From Armatimonadota bacterium (GTDB taxonomy: Bacteria > Armatimonadota > Fimbriimonadia > Fimbriimonadales > Fimbriimonadaceae), in contig JAGQUX010000026.1 in NCBI GenBank assembly GCA_020438215.1, forward strand, positions 1 to 33,598: a stretch of 33,598 nt of DNA. Direction: 5' to 3'. This document shows positions 7,596-14,488 of this stretch, piece after piece. The translations under genes and the position numbers were made by a program. Below the pieces are notes generated by a model that searched no databases, was not told where the DNA came from, and saw only the letters and a program-made list of their open reading frames with translations. How positions within the stretch are numbered: the stretch's first letter is position 1; the number at the start of each line of letters is the position of its first letter.

Positions 7596-8719
7596 GAGGT
7601 GGCGATGATCTCGACATTGGCTCGCGGCACCACCACCGTATCGCCATTGTCAAGAACCGCTTCCAGAACCCTCACTTCTGCGCCCGACTCAACTGTTTGC
7701 AGTTGAGCTGGGAGCCCTGTGACTTTGCCCAATCGGCCAAAGTACGGTTCACGGATGATCCGAATCGGTGTCCCCGCAGTCAGAGCGTTTCCAGAGTGTT
7801 CTGGTACCTGCTCTTCTGCCGAGTGCGCGATTGGACAGATCAATTCCGGTCGAATGACACCAGCACGGATTTGTGTTGCCCCGTTCAAACTTGCTCGACG
7901 TCCTTCAAGAGTCTTCAGCAATTTGAAAGTGCGCTCCGCCATGTTCAGCTGACCAAAGCCTTCGGTGACAACCAGAGTGGTTTCCACCTCTTCTTGACCA
8001 GTGATCGCCACGCCAATGTCGTATCCCAGGAGCTCTTGCAAGTCCACATCGCGGACAGCACCCACGATCAGTCCGACTGCGCCTACTTCGTTCAGTTTTC
8101 GCAGTGCGGCCAAAGTGACACCCGATCCACCGATCAGGATCTTGCCTGCATCCGAAGCAGAAACATGGCTCTCATCAACAACTTGGTCTGGGCTATCAAC
8201 CGCAACGCGAACATCGCCATTACGCTCTCCGCCAATCCCAAAGATGCCCTGAACCATTGCCCCGCGTGTTTCGACAATTGCGCCTTCCTCCGGGATCACC
8301 TCTTTGATGGTGCCCGAGACGTAAGCAGAAATGTCGACTGGGATGGATGGCTCCCGAATCAAGATGTTTCCAGTCACTTCCGAGATTGACTCCACCACAC
8401 CGGTGTATTCACTCTCGACTTGCGCTTTGAAGAACTTGCCAAACAGTCCCTTCGTTTCCGCAACAATCTGACCTTTTTCAATCGGGTCATCGACTTTCAA
8501 TGAAGTCAGACCCGGAGCTTCCTTCGGTTCCACCCCTAGCTTTTCAGCAAGACGAATTGTCTGCAAAAGGCCAGGGAGCATTGCCCGAGCAACAACGGTA
8601 TCGTGGCTTACCTCATCGCCTTGGTTCACCAAAACCTCACCTTTAATTGGAAGGCGTCGGATGCGTTCGACGACGGTATCGCCACTGACTGTCAGACCGG
8701 GTGTATATGCGCTGCCCAA
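7592..8719 (-). CDS. Conserved protein of unknown function with C-terminal KOW-like segment
   Basis: 375 residues, no signal peptide. The N-terminus (YTPGLTVSGDTVVERIRRLP, then GEVLVNQGDEVSHDTVVAR and KGQIVAET) has two short beta motifs like the halves of a biotinyl/lipoyl barrel. A central region has Gly-rich GIFGIGGERNGDV and IGGSGVTLAALRK segments and the conserved SLNGATQIRAGVIRPE. The last 60 residues (GTPIRIIREPYFGRLGKVTGLP onward) look like a KOW/SH3 barrel. I recall close relatives with the same MGxAYTPGLKV start in Firmicutes, Deinococcus and Thermotogae, but know of no assigned function. The start is TTG at 8719, supported by AGGAG at 9 nt spacing. It is the first gene of an ATGA-coupled pair with the response regulator. 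Confidence 0.8.
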   Translation of the reverse strand: MGSAYTPGLTVSGDTVVERIRRLPIKGEVLVNQGDEVSHDTVVARAMLPGLLQTIRLAEKLGVEPKEAPGLTSLKVDDPIEKGQIVAETKGLFGKFFKAQVESEYTGVVESISEVTGNILIREPSIPVDISAYVSGTIKEVIPEEGAIVETRGAMVQGIFGIGGERNGDVRVAVDSPDQVVDESHVSASDAGKILIGGSGVTLAALRKLNEVGAVGLIVGAVRDVDLQELLGYDIGVAITGQEEVETTLVVTEGFGQLNMAERTFKLLKTLEGRRASLNGATQIRAGVIRPELICPIAHSAEEQVPEHSGNALTAGTPIRIIREPYFGRLGKVTGLPAQLQTVESGAEVRVLEAVLDNGDTVVVPRANVEIIATS

Positions 8720-8748
8720 AAGAAACTACTCCTGATTCAGAATCAAAC

Positions 8749-8768
8749 GCCGGAAATGTTTTTCCGGC
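8749..8768. promoter_or_regulatory. Perfect 8-bp inverted repeat, probable 5' mRNA hairpin or operator
   Basis: GCCGGAAA-tgtt-TTTCCGGC is perfectly self-complementary with a 4-nt loop. It lies between the putative -10 box (8774-8779, minus) and the Shine-Dalgarno of the TTG-started gene, about where transcription should begin. It would form a hairpin at the mRNA 5' end or act as a DNA operator. There is no T-run, so it is not a normal terminator. Confidence 0.5.
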
Positions 8769-8773
8769 ACGTC

Positions 8774-8782
8774 AGTTTAGCA
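8774..8782 (-). promoter_or_regulatory. Putative extended -10 promoter of the 8719-7592 operon
   Basis: On the minus strand TGC-TAAACT matches an extended -10 element. A weak TTGAAA-like -35 is seen at 8804-8799 with a long 19-nt spacer. The predicted start near 8767 gives a leader of about 48 nt that begins in the perfect inverted repeat. Confidence 0.4.
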
Positions 8783-8877
8783 TGGCACGGATTCCACTTT
8801 TCAAATTGCTTTGCCTCAAGAGAGACAATGTTATGATCCTTGTCCCGAGTTAAGCCTTCGTTAACATAAGCGGCAGA

Positions 8878-8885
8878 GGTACGAT
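8878..8885 (+). promoter_or_regulatory. Putative -10 box of tdh (GGTACGAT), leaderless geometry
   Basis: GGTACGAT is followed by ttggccc (7 nt) and the GTG start of tdh, the same spacing as at dprA and the lipoprotein gene. An alternative upstream extended -10 (TGT-TATGAT, 8829-8837) would give a leader of about 50 nt. No Shine-Dalgarno is present near the GTG, which favours the leaderless option. Confidence 0.4.
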
Positions 8886-8892
8886 TTGGCCC

Positions 8893-9924
8893 GTGAAAGC
8901 GATCGCAAAGGTGCGACCAGAACCGGGTCTCGAAATCATTGATATTGAAGAGCCACAGCTCAAACCCGGGCATGTTAAGGTCAAAGTAGAACGAGGATCG
9001 GTCTGCGGAACCGACCTGCACATCTATAACTGGGATCGCTGGAGCGCAGGCCGAATCAAGCCGCCGCGCGTCATCGGGCACGAATTTTGTGGGACGATTG
9101 TCGAAGTTGCCGATGATGTCACCGACCGTAAAGTCGGCGATTTTGTTGCCAGCGAGTCCCATATCGTTGATGAAAACTCTCCTCAATATCTCGCCGGGAT
9201 GGGTCACATTGATAAAACCACCCGCCTTCTGGGAGTGGATGTGGATGGAGGGTTCTGCCCCTACGCCGTCATCCCCGCGATGAACGCCCGTCTTGTCCCG
9301 AGCGTCGTTCCGAAGGATGTTGCGTCCATGTTAGACGCACTCGGCAACGCTGTCCACACCGTGATGGATGGCCCGGTGGAAGGCAAAAAGATTCTCATCA
9401 CAGGCCTCGGCCCGATCGGTTTGTTCGCTGGTGCAATTTGCAAAGCACTCGGGGCGGAGAAGGTCTATGCCACCGAAGTCAAAGATTTCCGCATCGAAAT
9501 GGGCGAACAGGTGGGGATTGATATGATCCTCAATCCGGCGAAAGAGAATGTTGCCGAAATCATGGCCCGCCTGGAGCCGGATGGAATTGATGGCACCTTG
9601 GAAATGTCTGGACATCCATCCTCACTCGATTTGGCAATCCAATCCACGGCTGCAGGTGGACGGATTAGCTTGCTCGGCATTTTTCCCGACACGCTTCGCG
9701 AAGTGGATTTCAACCAAATCATCTTCAAAGGCTTACAGATGCACGGCATCATCGGGCGCAAAATGTGGGAGACATGGGATCAGATGATCTGGCTCCTCAC
9801 AGAAAAGAATTTGAACGTCAGCCCGGTGGTGACGCACCAGATGCTGTACACCGAGTTCAATGAGGCAATGACGATCATGAATGATGGTCGGGCCGGAAAA
9901 ATCGTATTGAACTTTAGCGAATAA
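8893..9924 (+). CDS. tdh: L-threonine 3-dehydrogenase, zinc-dependent MDR family
   Basis: 343 residues, collinear with E. coli Tdh (341). Catalytic zinc ligands C38 (SVCGTDLHIYNW) and H63-E64 (IGHEF) are present, and GLGPIGLFAG forms the NAD Rossmann loop. EMSGHPSSL, LLGIFP and GRKMWETWDQM match Tdh-specific segments. It would oxidise L-threonine to 2-amino-3-ketobutyrate with NAD; the usual partner Kbl is not beside it. An oddity is that the structural-zinc lobe, which normally carries four cysteines, is ESHIVDENSPQYLAGMGHID here, with no cysteine. The start is GTG at 8893, fixed by the family N-terminus MKAI. The next gene begins shortly after the stop. Confidence 0.9.
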   Translation: MKAIAKVRPEPGLEIIDIEEPQLKPGHVKVKVERGSVCGTDLHIYNWDRWSAGRIKPPRVIGHEFCGTIVEVADDVTDRKVGDFVASESHIVDENSPQYLAGMGHIDKTTRLLGVDVDGGFCPYAVIPAMNARLVPSVVPKDVASMLDALGNAVHTVMDGPVEGKKILITGLGPIGLFAGAICKALGAEKVYATEVKDFRIEMGEQVGIDMILNPAKENVAEIMARLEPDGIDGTLEMSGHPSSLDLAIQSTAAGGRISLLGIFPDTLREVDFNQIIFKGLQMHGIIGRKMWETWDQMIWLLTEKNLNVSPVVTHQMLYTEFNEAMTIMNDGRAGKIVLNFSE

Positions 9925-9989
9925 CAGATCATGCTCAAACGCCCCGCTCCCGAAGGACCGTCCTCATCGGCGTTCGGCTTGGGTCAACC

Positions 9990-9997
9990 GGTAAACT
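9990..9997 (+). promoter_or_regulatory. Putative -10 box of the TPR gene (GGTAAACT), leaderless geometry
   Basis: GGTAAACT is followed by cggccccc (8 nt) and the ATG at 10006. The layout closely parallels ilvC (TACACT, cggcgc, ATG). It supports 10006 rather than 9931 as the true start of the TPR gene. Confidence 0.4.
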
Positions 9998-10005
9998 CGG
10001 CCCCC

Positions 10006-11844
10006 ATGCGCATCGCTGTATTGTCATTCAACGCCACCGACGGCACCCGTGAATCCATCGCCCGTCAAATGGCCAACTACGCCGCTGAAATTGCCAACGG
10101 GGCCTCCGAGGCAGAAATCGGCACCATGATCCCGATGCGCCAAGAAATGGTGGATGGGGTTCCCCAGGTTCATCTCGTCACCCCAGGCAACGCGCTCAAC
10201 GAGCCCGAGTTCGTCAAAGAATTTATGTCCCAAGGCCAATTCGACGTTTTCGTTGATGGTCTTCTGGACGAGAACCAAGCCGGTGGCGGAAAACTCACCG
10301 TTCGATTTTTTAAGGACAACCCGGAATCTCCCGCCGAGACCAAAGATTTTGGCTACCTCGCCGGTGGCGAATTTGAAGTCATTCGCGGTTTGATCGGGAT
10401 GCTCCTCTCTCAAGGTGGCGGGCAACTTCCCGAAGGCGCAGAAGAAGATGAAAACCTCTTCGGCACCAGCAATTCTCAAGCATTTTTGAAATTCCTGGAA
10501 GGCTACGATGTCATGCAATACATCGAGCGAGCCCAAGGGATGGTCGGCCCGGACTTTGATCCGCAACCGGCAATGGACTGCCTGAACCAAGCTATTGAAG
10601 CCGATAGAGATTGGGAAGCTCCGTTCCTGGTTCTCACCCAGCTTTGCCGCATGTGCGTGCAATTCCGCATCGGGAATGCACAGATGGTCGAGGGAGCTTT
10701 GGAGGGCCTCACGAAATCCGAGCCCGAAGATCCGCGTGGCTGGTTTGCTCTCGGTGAGTTCTACGCCAACATGGGTAACCACGAAAAAGCGAGCGAAACA
10801 ATGGAAAGAGCCGCTCAGCTTGATCCAAATGAACCCGCTTTTCTTCACCGTTTGGCGATGAGTCAACTCGCACTGGGGATGCCAGTGAACGCGGAGCGAA
10901 ACCTCCGCAAAGCGGCAGAACTAGAAGATGGCGAAGACCTCCCAAGCCTTGAACTGCTCAGCAAAGTACTTGGTCAAACCGGTCGCCCGCACGAAGTGCC
11001 TGAGCTTTGGCACGATGTTGTTCGACAAAACCCGCAGTCGGGTCGAGCGCACGCGCGCTATGCCATTTCGCTCTTCCAAGCGAATCGACGAGAAGACGGA
11101 ATCAAAGCATTTGAAGAGGCGCTCACGACCGTTGATGAGAACGCTTGGGTCAAGCGGTACTACGCCCCGGTTCTGAGCGAAGAAGGTGATGTCGATCGCG
11201 CGATGGACTTCTACGAAGACTGCATTGACATGGCCCCAGCCGATGTTCCGCTCTTGCTGGAGTACGCACGGACACTCGACAAGGCCAGCCGCCAGTTCGA
11301 AATTCCTGAAGTCCTCAAAAATGTCTTGAAGGCAAACCCAGATCAAAACACCGCCGCTCAAACCCAAGCATGGCTACTTGAGCTTGAGCAACCGAAGCGC
11401 GCTGAAGTCGTAAAAGCTGCTGGCGAAAAGGCCGAGCAAGGTGATTTTGATGGTGCAATCAAAGACCTTAAGCCGCTCACCAATTGGTTAGGCGATTACT
11501 GGAAGCTGTGGATGGTCTTGGCGACTGCTTACAACCAAACCGGCGAGCACACCGAAGCGGAAGCCGCGGCACGACGCATCCTCGAGATGTTCCCATCCTG
11601 CGAACCGGCATATGTTGAACTCAACAATGCGCTCGGCGGACAAGGAAAGAACGAAGAAGCATACGCGCTCATGCAGATTGCTCTTGGTAACATGCCGCAG
11701 TCTCTGCCCGTTGCTCTCAGCACGGCGGTCGCGGCAAAGCGCGTTGGTCGAGAAGACGAAGCTCGCAATCTTGCTCAGCAAATCCGGCAAGTTGCTGGCG
11801 AGCAGGAAGGGCTCTCAGAAATCCTTGCTGAGCTTGAAAAATAA
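10006..11844 (+). CDS. Tetratricopeptide-repeat protein of unknown role
   Basis: 612 residues from the ATG at 10006. An in-frame ATG at 9931 would add 25 residues of Pro/Ser-rich sequence with no Shine-Dalgarno and would read through the putative promoter box. The N-terminal about 150 residues (MRIAVLSFNATDG..., then FDVFVDGLLDENQ, KLTVRFFKDN) form an alpha/beta domain I do not recognise. The rest is a TPR solenoid, for example ARGWFALGEFYANMGN-type repeats (GWFALGEFYANMGNHEKASE), RLAMSQLALGMPVNAERNL, AISLFQANRREDGIKAFEEA and ATAYNQTGEHTEAEAAARR. There is no signal peptide, so it is probably a cytoplasmic scaffold. It follows tdh closely and converges with ilvC, 2 nt separating the stops. Confidence 0.85.
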   Translation: MRIAVLSFNATDGTRESIARQMANYAAEIANGASEAEIGTMIPMRQEMVDGVPQVHLVTPGNALNEPEFVKEFMSQGQFDVFVDGLLDENQAGGGKLTVRFFKDNPESPAETKDFGYLAGGEFEVIRGLIGMLLSQGGGQLPEGAEEDENLFGTSNSQAFLKFLEGYDVMQYIERAQGMVGPDFDPQPAMDCLNQAIEADRDWEAPFLVLTQLCRMCVQFRIGNAQMVEGALEGLTKSEPEDPRGWFALGEFYANMGNHEKASETMERAAQLDPNEPAFLHRLAMSQLALGMPVNAERNLRKAAELEDGEDLPSLELLSKVLGQTGRPHEVPELWHDVVRQNPQSGRAHARYAISLFQANRREDGIKAFEEALTTVDENAWVKRYYAPVLSEEGDVDRAMDFYEDCIDMAPADVPLLLEYARTLDKASRQFEIPEVLKNVLKANPDQNTAAQTQAWLLELEQPKRAEVVKAAGEKAEQGDFDGAIKDLKPLTNWLGDYWKLWMVLATAYNQTGEHTEAEAAARRILEMFPSCEPAYVELNNALGGQGKNEEAYALMQIALGNMPQSLPVALSTAVAAKRVGREDEARNLAQQIRQVAGEQEGLSEILAELEK

Positions 11845-11846
11845 CC

Positions 11847-12836
11847 TTACGGTTGGATTTTCATTTTCTCGCGCAACACCTGACCCACGGGAACACTCTC
11901 GTGGGTCGATTCTTTAACTTCCTGTGCGCGGAGGTGCACTTGTCCTTTCGCGCACTCTGCCATCCATTCCGTGGCAAATTCTCCGCTTTGGATACGGCGA
12001 AGTGATTCGTCCATCTCTTTTTGAGCATCCTGAGAAATCACGCGGGGGCCGACTTCGAAACCGCCCCACTCCGCGGTGTCACTGATTGCTTGCCGCATCC
12101 CTTCCATCCCACGATCATAGATGAGGTCGGTGATGAGTTTCGCCTCGTGGATGCACTCAAAGTATGCCGCTTCGGGCGAATATCCCGCTTTGACGAGCGT
12201 CGTGAACGCCATCTTAAGAAGCTCGGGGATACCACCACAGAGAACTGTTTGCTCCCCGAACAGATCGGTATGGGTTTCTTCCCGGAACGACGTCTCCATC
12301 ACTACTGATCGGAATGAGCCAATCCCTCGGGCGTAGCCGAGAACTCGGTTCCAAGCTTCACCTGTCGCGTCTTGCTCCACCGCAACCAACGCCGCCAATC
12401 CTGAGCCATCCAAAAACTGAGAGCGGAGTTTCGCTCCCGCTCCTTTCGGCGACACCAATCCCACATCTACAAACTTCGGAAACTTCAAGTAGCCATAAAC
12501 CACATTGAATCCATGAGCGAACAGGACGGTTTGCCCTTCGTGCAAGCCAGGAATCACCTGATGTTTGACGATCTCCTGCATGGCGACATCCGGCAGGGTC
12601 AGCATCAAAACATCGCAATTCTGAACGGCGTCAGCGATCTCATAGACTTCAAATCCATCTGCAGTGGCATGTCCATGCGCCTTTCCTGAAGCACGCGCCC
12701 CAACGATGACTTTCACACCGGAATCTCGTAGATTCTGTGCGTGAGCGTGCCCCTGATTCCCGTATCCAATCACGGCAACCGTCAAACCCAAATCAGCCAA
12801 GTCGGGAGCTTCAGCCTCATCAAAAAAGCGCGCCAT
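11847..12836 (-). CDS. ilvC: Ketol-acid reductoisomerase (NADP(+)), class I
   Basis: 329 residues, normal for class I KARI, the second common step of valine, leucine and isoleucine synthesis. The N-terminal Rossmann domain has GYGNQGHAHAQNL (24-36) and VIVGARASGKAHGHA for NADPH binding, followed by HGFNVVYGYL and VSPKGAGAKLRSQF. The C-terminal knotted domain carries the Mg-binding HTDLFGEQTVLCGG and the FECIHEAKLITDLIYDRGM segment. The open frame extends 24 codons further upstream to 12908, but the ATG at 12836 gives the family length and is preceded by TACACT and 6 nt. ilvB/ilvN are not in the window. It is divergent from ubiD. Confidence 0.95.
   Translation of the reverse strand: MARFFDEAEAPDLADLGLTVAVIGYGNQGHAHAQNLRDSGVKVIVGARASGKAHGHATADGFEVYEIADAVQNCDVLMLTLPDVAMQEIVKHQVIPGLHEGQTVLFAHGFNVVYGYLKFPKFVDVGLVSPKGAGAKLRSQFLDGSGLAALVAVEQDATGEAWNRVLGYARGIGSFRSVVMETSFREETHTDLFGEQTVLCGGIPELLKMAFTTLVKAGYSPEAAYFECIHEAKLITDLIYDRGMEGMRQAISDTAEWGGFEVGPRVISQDAQKEMDESLRRIQSGEFATEWMAECAKGQVHLRAQEVKESTHESVPVGQVLREKMKIQP
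11882..11907. terminator. Hairpin inside the ilvC 3' coding end, possible terminator of the TPR gene
   Basis: GACCCACG, a 10-nt loop, then CGTGGGTC form a perfect 8-bp stem 38 nt past the TPR stop. On the plus strand a loose T-rich stretch (gattcttt) follows. Since the TPR and ilvC stops are 2 nt apart, any TPR terminator must lie inside ilvC. The coding role alone could explain the sequence. Confidence 0.35.
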
Positions 12837-12842
12837 GCGCCG

Positions 12843-12850
12843 AGTGTATC
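12843..12850 (-). promoter_or_regulatory. Putative -10 box of ilvC (GATACACT), leaderless geometry
   Basis: On the minus strand TACACT is followed by cggcgc (6 nt) and the ilvC ATG. No Shine-Dalgarno is visible. Confidence 0.4.
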
Positions 12851-12886
12851 CCCCGCACCCAAGACCCGCCAGACAATCCCGCCCCG

Positions 12887-12899
12887 AAAGACGTAGAAT
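12887..12899 (+). promoter_or_regulatory. Putative promoter of ubiD (AAAGACGTAGAAT)
   Basis: A TAGAAT -10 hexamer ends 11 nt before the ubiD ATG. The same 13-mer occurs before uvrC at 28153-28165, 12 nt from its ATG. No clear -35 is seen. Confidence 0.45.
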
Positions 12900-12910
12900 C
12901 GGAAGCAACT

Positions 12911-14452
12911 ATGGCGTATCGTGATTTCCAACACTTCCTCCAGGTTCTGGCCGATGCTGGTGAGCTCAAAACGATTGAGCACCCGGTTTCGCCGCATTTG
13001 GAGATCACGGAAATCGCTGACCGCGTGATGAAAGCAGGCGGCCCTGCACTTCTCTTCAAAAACCCGGCGGGGACTCCGCAGCGGCGCGGAACGCCCGATC
13101 CAATGAGCGCGGTGATGAACCACGCAAGCATTGATCCGGCGATTCGTCCAGGTGGAGCCGTCAGCTACAAATATCCCGTTGCCATCAACACGATGGGCTC
13201 GCGGAAGCGGATGTCGATGGCCCTGAGTTGCGACGACTTTGAAGAGCACGCAGAGCGAATCGGAGCGTTGCTCAAACCAGAGATTCCGAAAGGGCCGAAG
13301 GAGGCTCTTGCCGCCTTACCCAAGCTCCTCGAACTTAAGGATGCACCACCAAAACAAACCAAGAACGCCCTTTGTCAGGAGATTGTTCTGCAAGGTGATG
13401 AAGTTGATCTCACCCAATTTCCTGTCCTGAACTGCTGGCCTGAGGATGGCGGCCCTTACATCACACTCCCCCTCGTTTTTACCCACGACCCCAACTCCGG
13501 CAAGCGCAACGTTGGGATGTACCGCGTTCAGGTTTATGACAAGAACACCTGCGGAATGCACTGGCAGATGCACAAAACCGGGATGCGCCATATGGAAGAT
13601 GCCGGAGCCAAAGGCAAGCACATCGAAGTCGCGGTTTGCTTGGGTGGCGACCCTTGTTACAGCTTCGGCGCAATCTCCCCGCTCCCGCCCGGAATTGATG
13701 AGATGATGTTCTGCGGCTTCCTGCGCCGTGAACGTGTGAGCATGGTCAAGTGCAAAACGATTGATGTTTCCGTTCCCGCCGACTGCGAGATCGTCTTGGA
13801 AGGTTACGTTGATCCAAGCGAGCGAAGGCTGGAAGGGCCGTTTGGGGATCACACAGGCTATTACAGCTTAGCTGGGGACTTCCCCGTTTTCCATGTCACC
13901 GCAATCACCATGCGCGAGAGCGCTGTTTGGCCAGCCACAATTGTCGGTCAGCCGCCGATGGAAGACGGCTGGATGGGCAAAGCGGTCGAGCGCATCTTTA
14001 TGCCAATGATTCAGCTCACTGTGCCGGAAATTGTTGATATGAACCTCCCGGTCGAGGCAACATTCCACAACGTCGCCTTCGTGAAGATCAAGAAGAAATA
14101 TCCCGGTCACGCTTACAAAGTCATGAACGCAATCTGGGGGCTGGGAGGGCTGGCTTACACCAAGTTCGTTTACATCTTTGACGAAGATTGCGATGTTCAG
14201 AACTTTGATGAAGTGCTGTTCCGGATCGGCGCGAACTGCGATCCGGGGCGAGATGTCCTTCACTCACGAGGGCCAGTGGATCAGCTTGATCATGCTTCAA
14301 TGGCGGAAGGGTTTGGCGGCAAGATTGGCTTCGATTGCACCCACAAATGGCCAGGCGAAAACGGATTCAATCGTGACTATCCGAAGTTGATTTCAATGGC
14401 GGATGATGTCAAAGCGAAGATTGATGAGCTTTGGCCGAAGCTGGGGTTGTGA
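12911..14452 (+). CDS. UbiD-family decarboxylase (prenylated-FMN dependent)
   Basis: 513 residues from the ATG at 12911. The open frame reaches back to 12737, but that extension overlaps ilvC and lacks family similarity. Family segments include MAYRDFQHFLQVLADAGEL, EDGGPYITLP, the cofactor/metal region MYRVQVYDKNTCGMHWQMHK, CLGGDP, and the signature RRLEGPFGDHTGYYS that supplies the catalytic Glu/Arg/Glu network. UbiD enzymes decarboxylate aromatic or unsaturated acids using prFMN made by UbiX, which is absent here. A role in quinone synthesis is a common annotation but unproven for this copy. The stop codon lies within a long inverted repeat. Confidence 0.92.
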   Translation: MAYRDFQHFLQVLADAGELKTIEHPVSPHLEITEIADRVMKAGGPALLFKNPAGTPQRRGTPDPMSAVMNHASIDPAIRPGGAVSYKYPVAINTMGSRKRMSMALSCDDFEEHAERIGALLKPEIPKGPKEALAALPKLLELKDAPPKQTKNALCQEIVLQGDEVDLTQFPVLNCWPEDGGPYITLPLVFTHDPNSGKRNVGMYRVQVYDKNTCGMHWQMHKTGMRHMEDAGAKGKHIEVAVCLGGDPCYSFGAISPLPPGIDEMMFCGFLRRERVSMVKCKTIDVSVPADCEIVLEGYVDPSERRLEGPFGDHTGYYSLAGDFPVFHVTAITMRESAVWPATIVGQPPMEDGWMGKAVERIFMPMIQLTVPEIVDMNLPVEATFHNVAFVKIKKKYPGHAYKVMNAIWGLGGLAYTKFVYIFDEDCDVQNFDEVLFRIGANCDPGRDVLHSRGPVDQLDHASMAEGFGGKIGFDCTHKWPGENGFNRDYPKLISMADDVKAKIDELWPKLGL

Positions 14453-14482
14453 TTTCTTCCCAAGTCGGGAAGAAATCACAAC
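14446..14482. terminator. Perfect 16-bp inverted repeat between convergent genes, bidirectional terminator-like
   Basis: GTTGTGATTTCTTCCC (14446-14461) and its exact complement (14467-14482) flank a 5-nt loop. The left arm contains the ubiD TGA, and the right arm ends 7 nt before the last codon of the opposing gene. The symmetry serves both directions, but there is no T-run on either side, so Rho-dependent ending or 3'-end protection is as likely as intrinsic termination. Confidence 0.6.
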
Positions 14483-14488
14483 AGATCG

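Noticed and set aside
7697-8389. 230-aa open frame on the plus strand
   Set aside because: Antisense to the conserved 375-aa gene; composition is low-quality and lacks a start signal.
8749-8768. Inverted repeat as an intrinsic terminator
   Set aside because: No T-run on either strand, and it lies in a 5' region between divergent genes.
9931-10005. 25-codon upstream extension of the TPR gene
   Set aside because: No Shine-Dalgarno, low-complexity Pro/Ser sequence, and it spans the GGTAAACT box; kept only as an alternative start.
12737-12910. 58-codon upstream extension of ubiD
   Set aside because: It overlaps the start of ilvC and both promoter boxes, and family similarity begins at the ATG at 12911.
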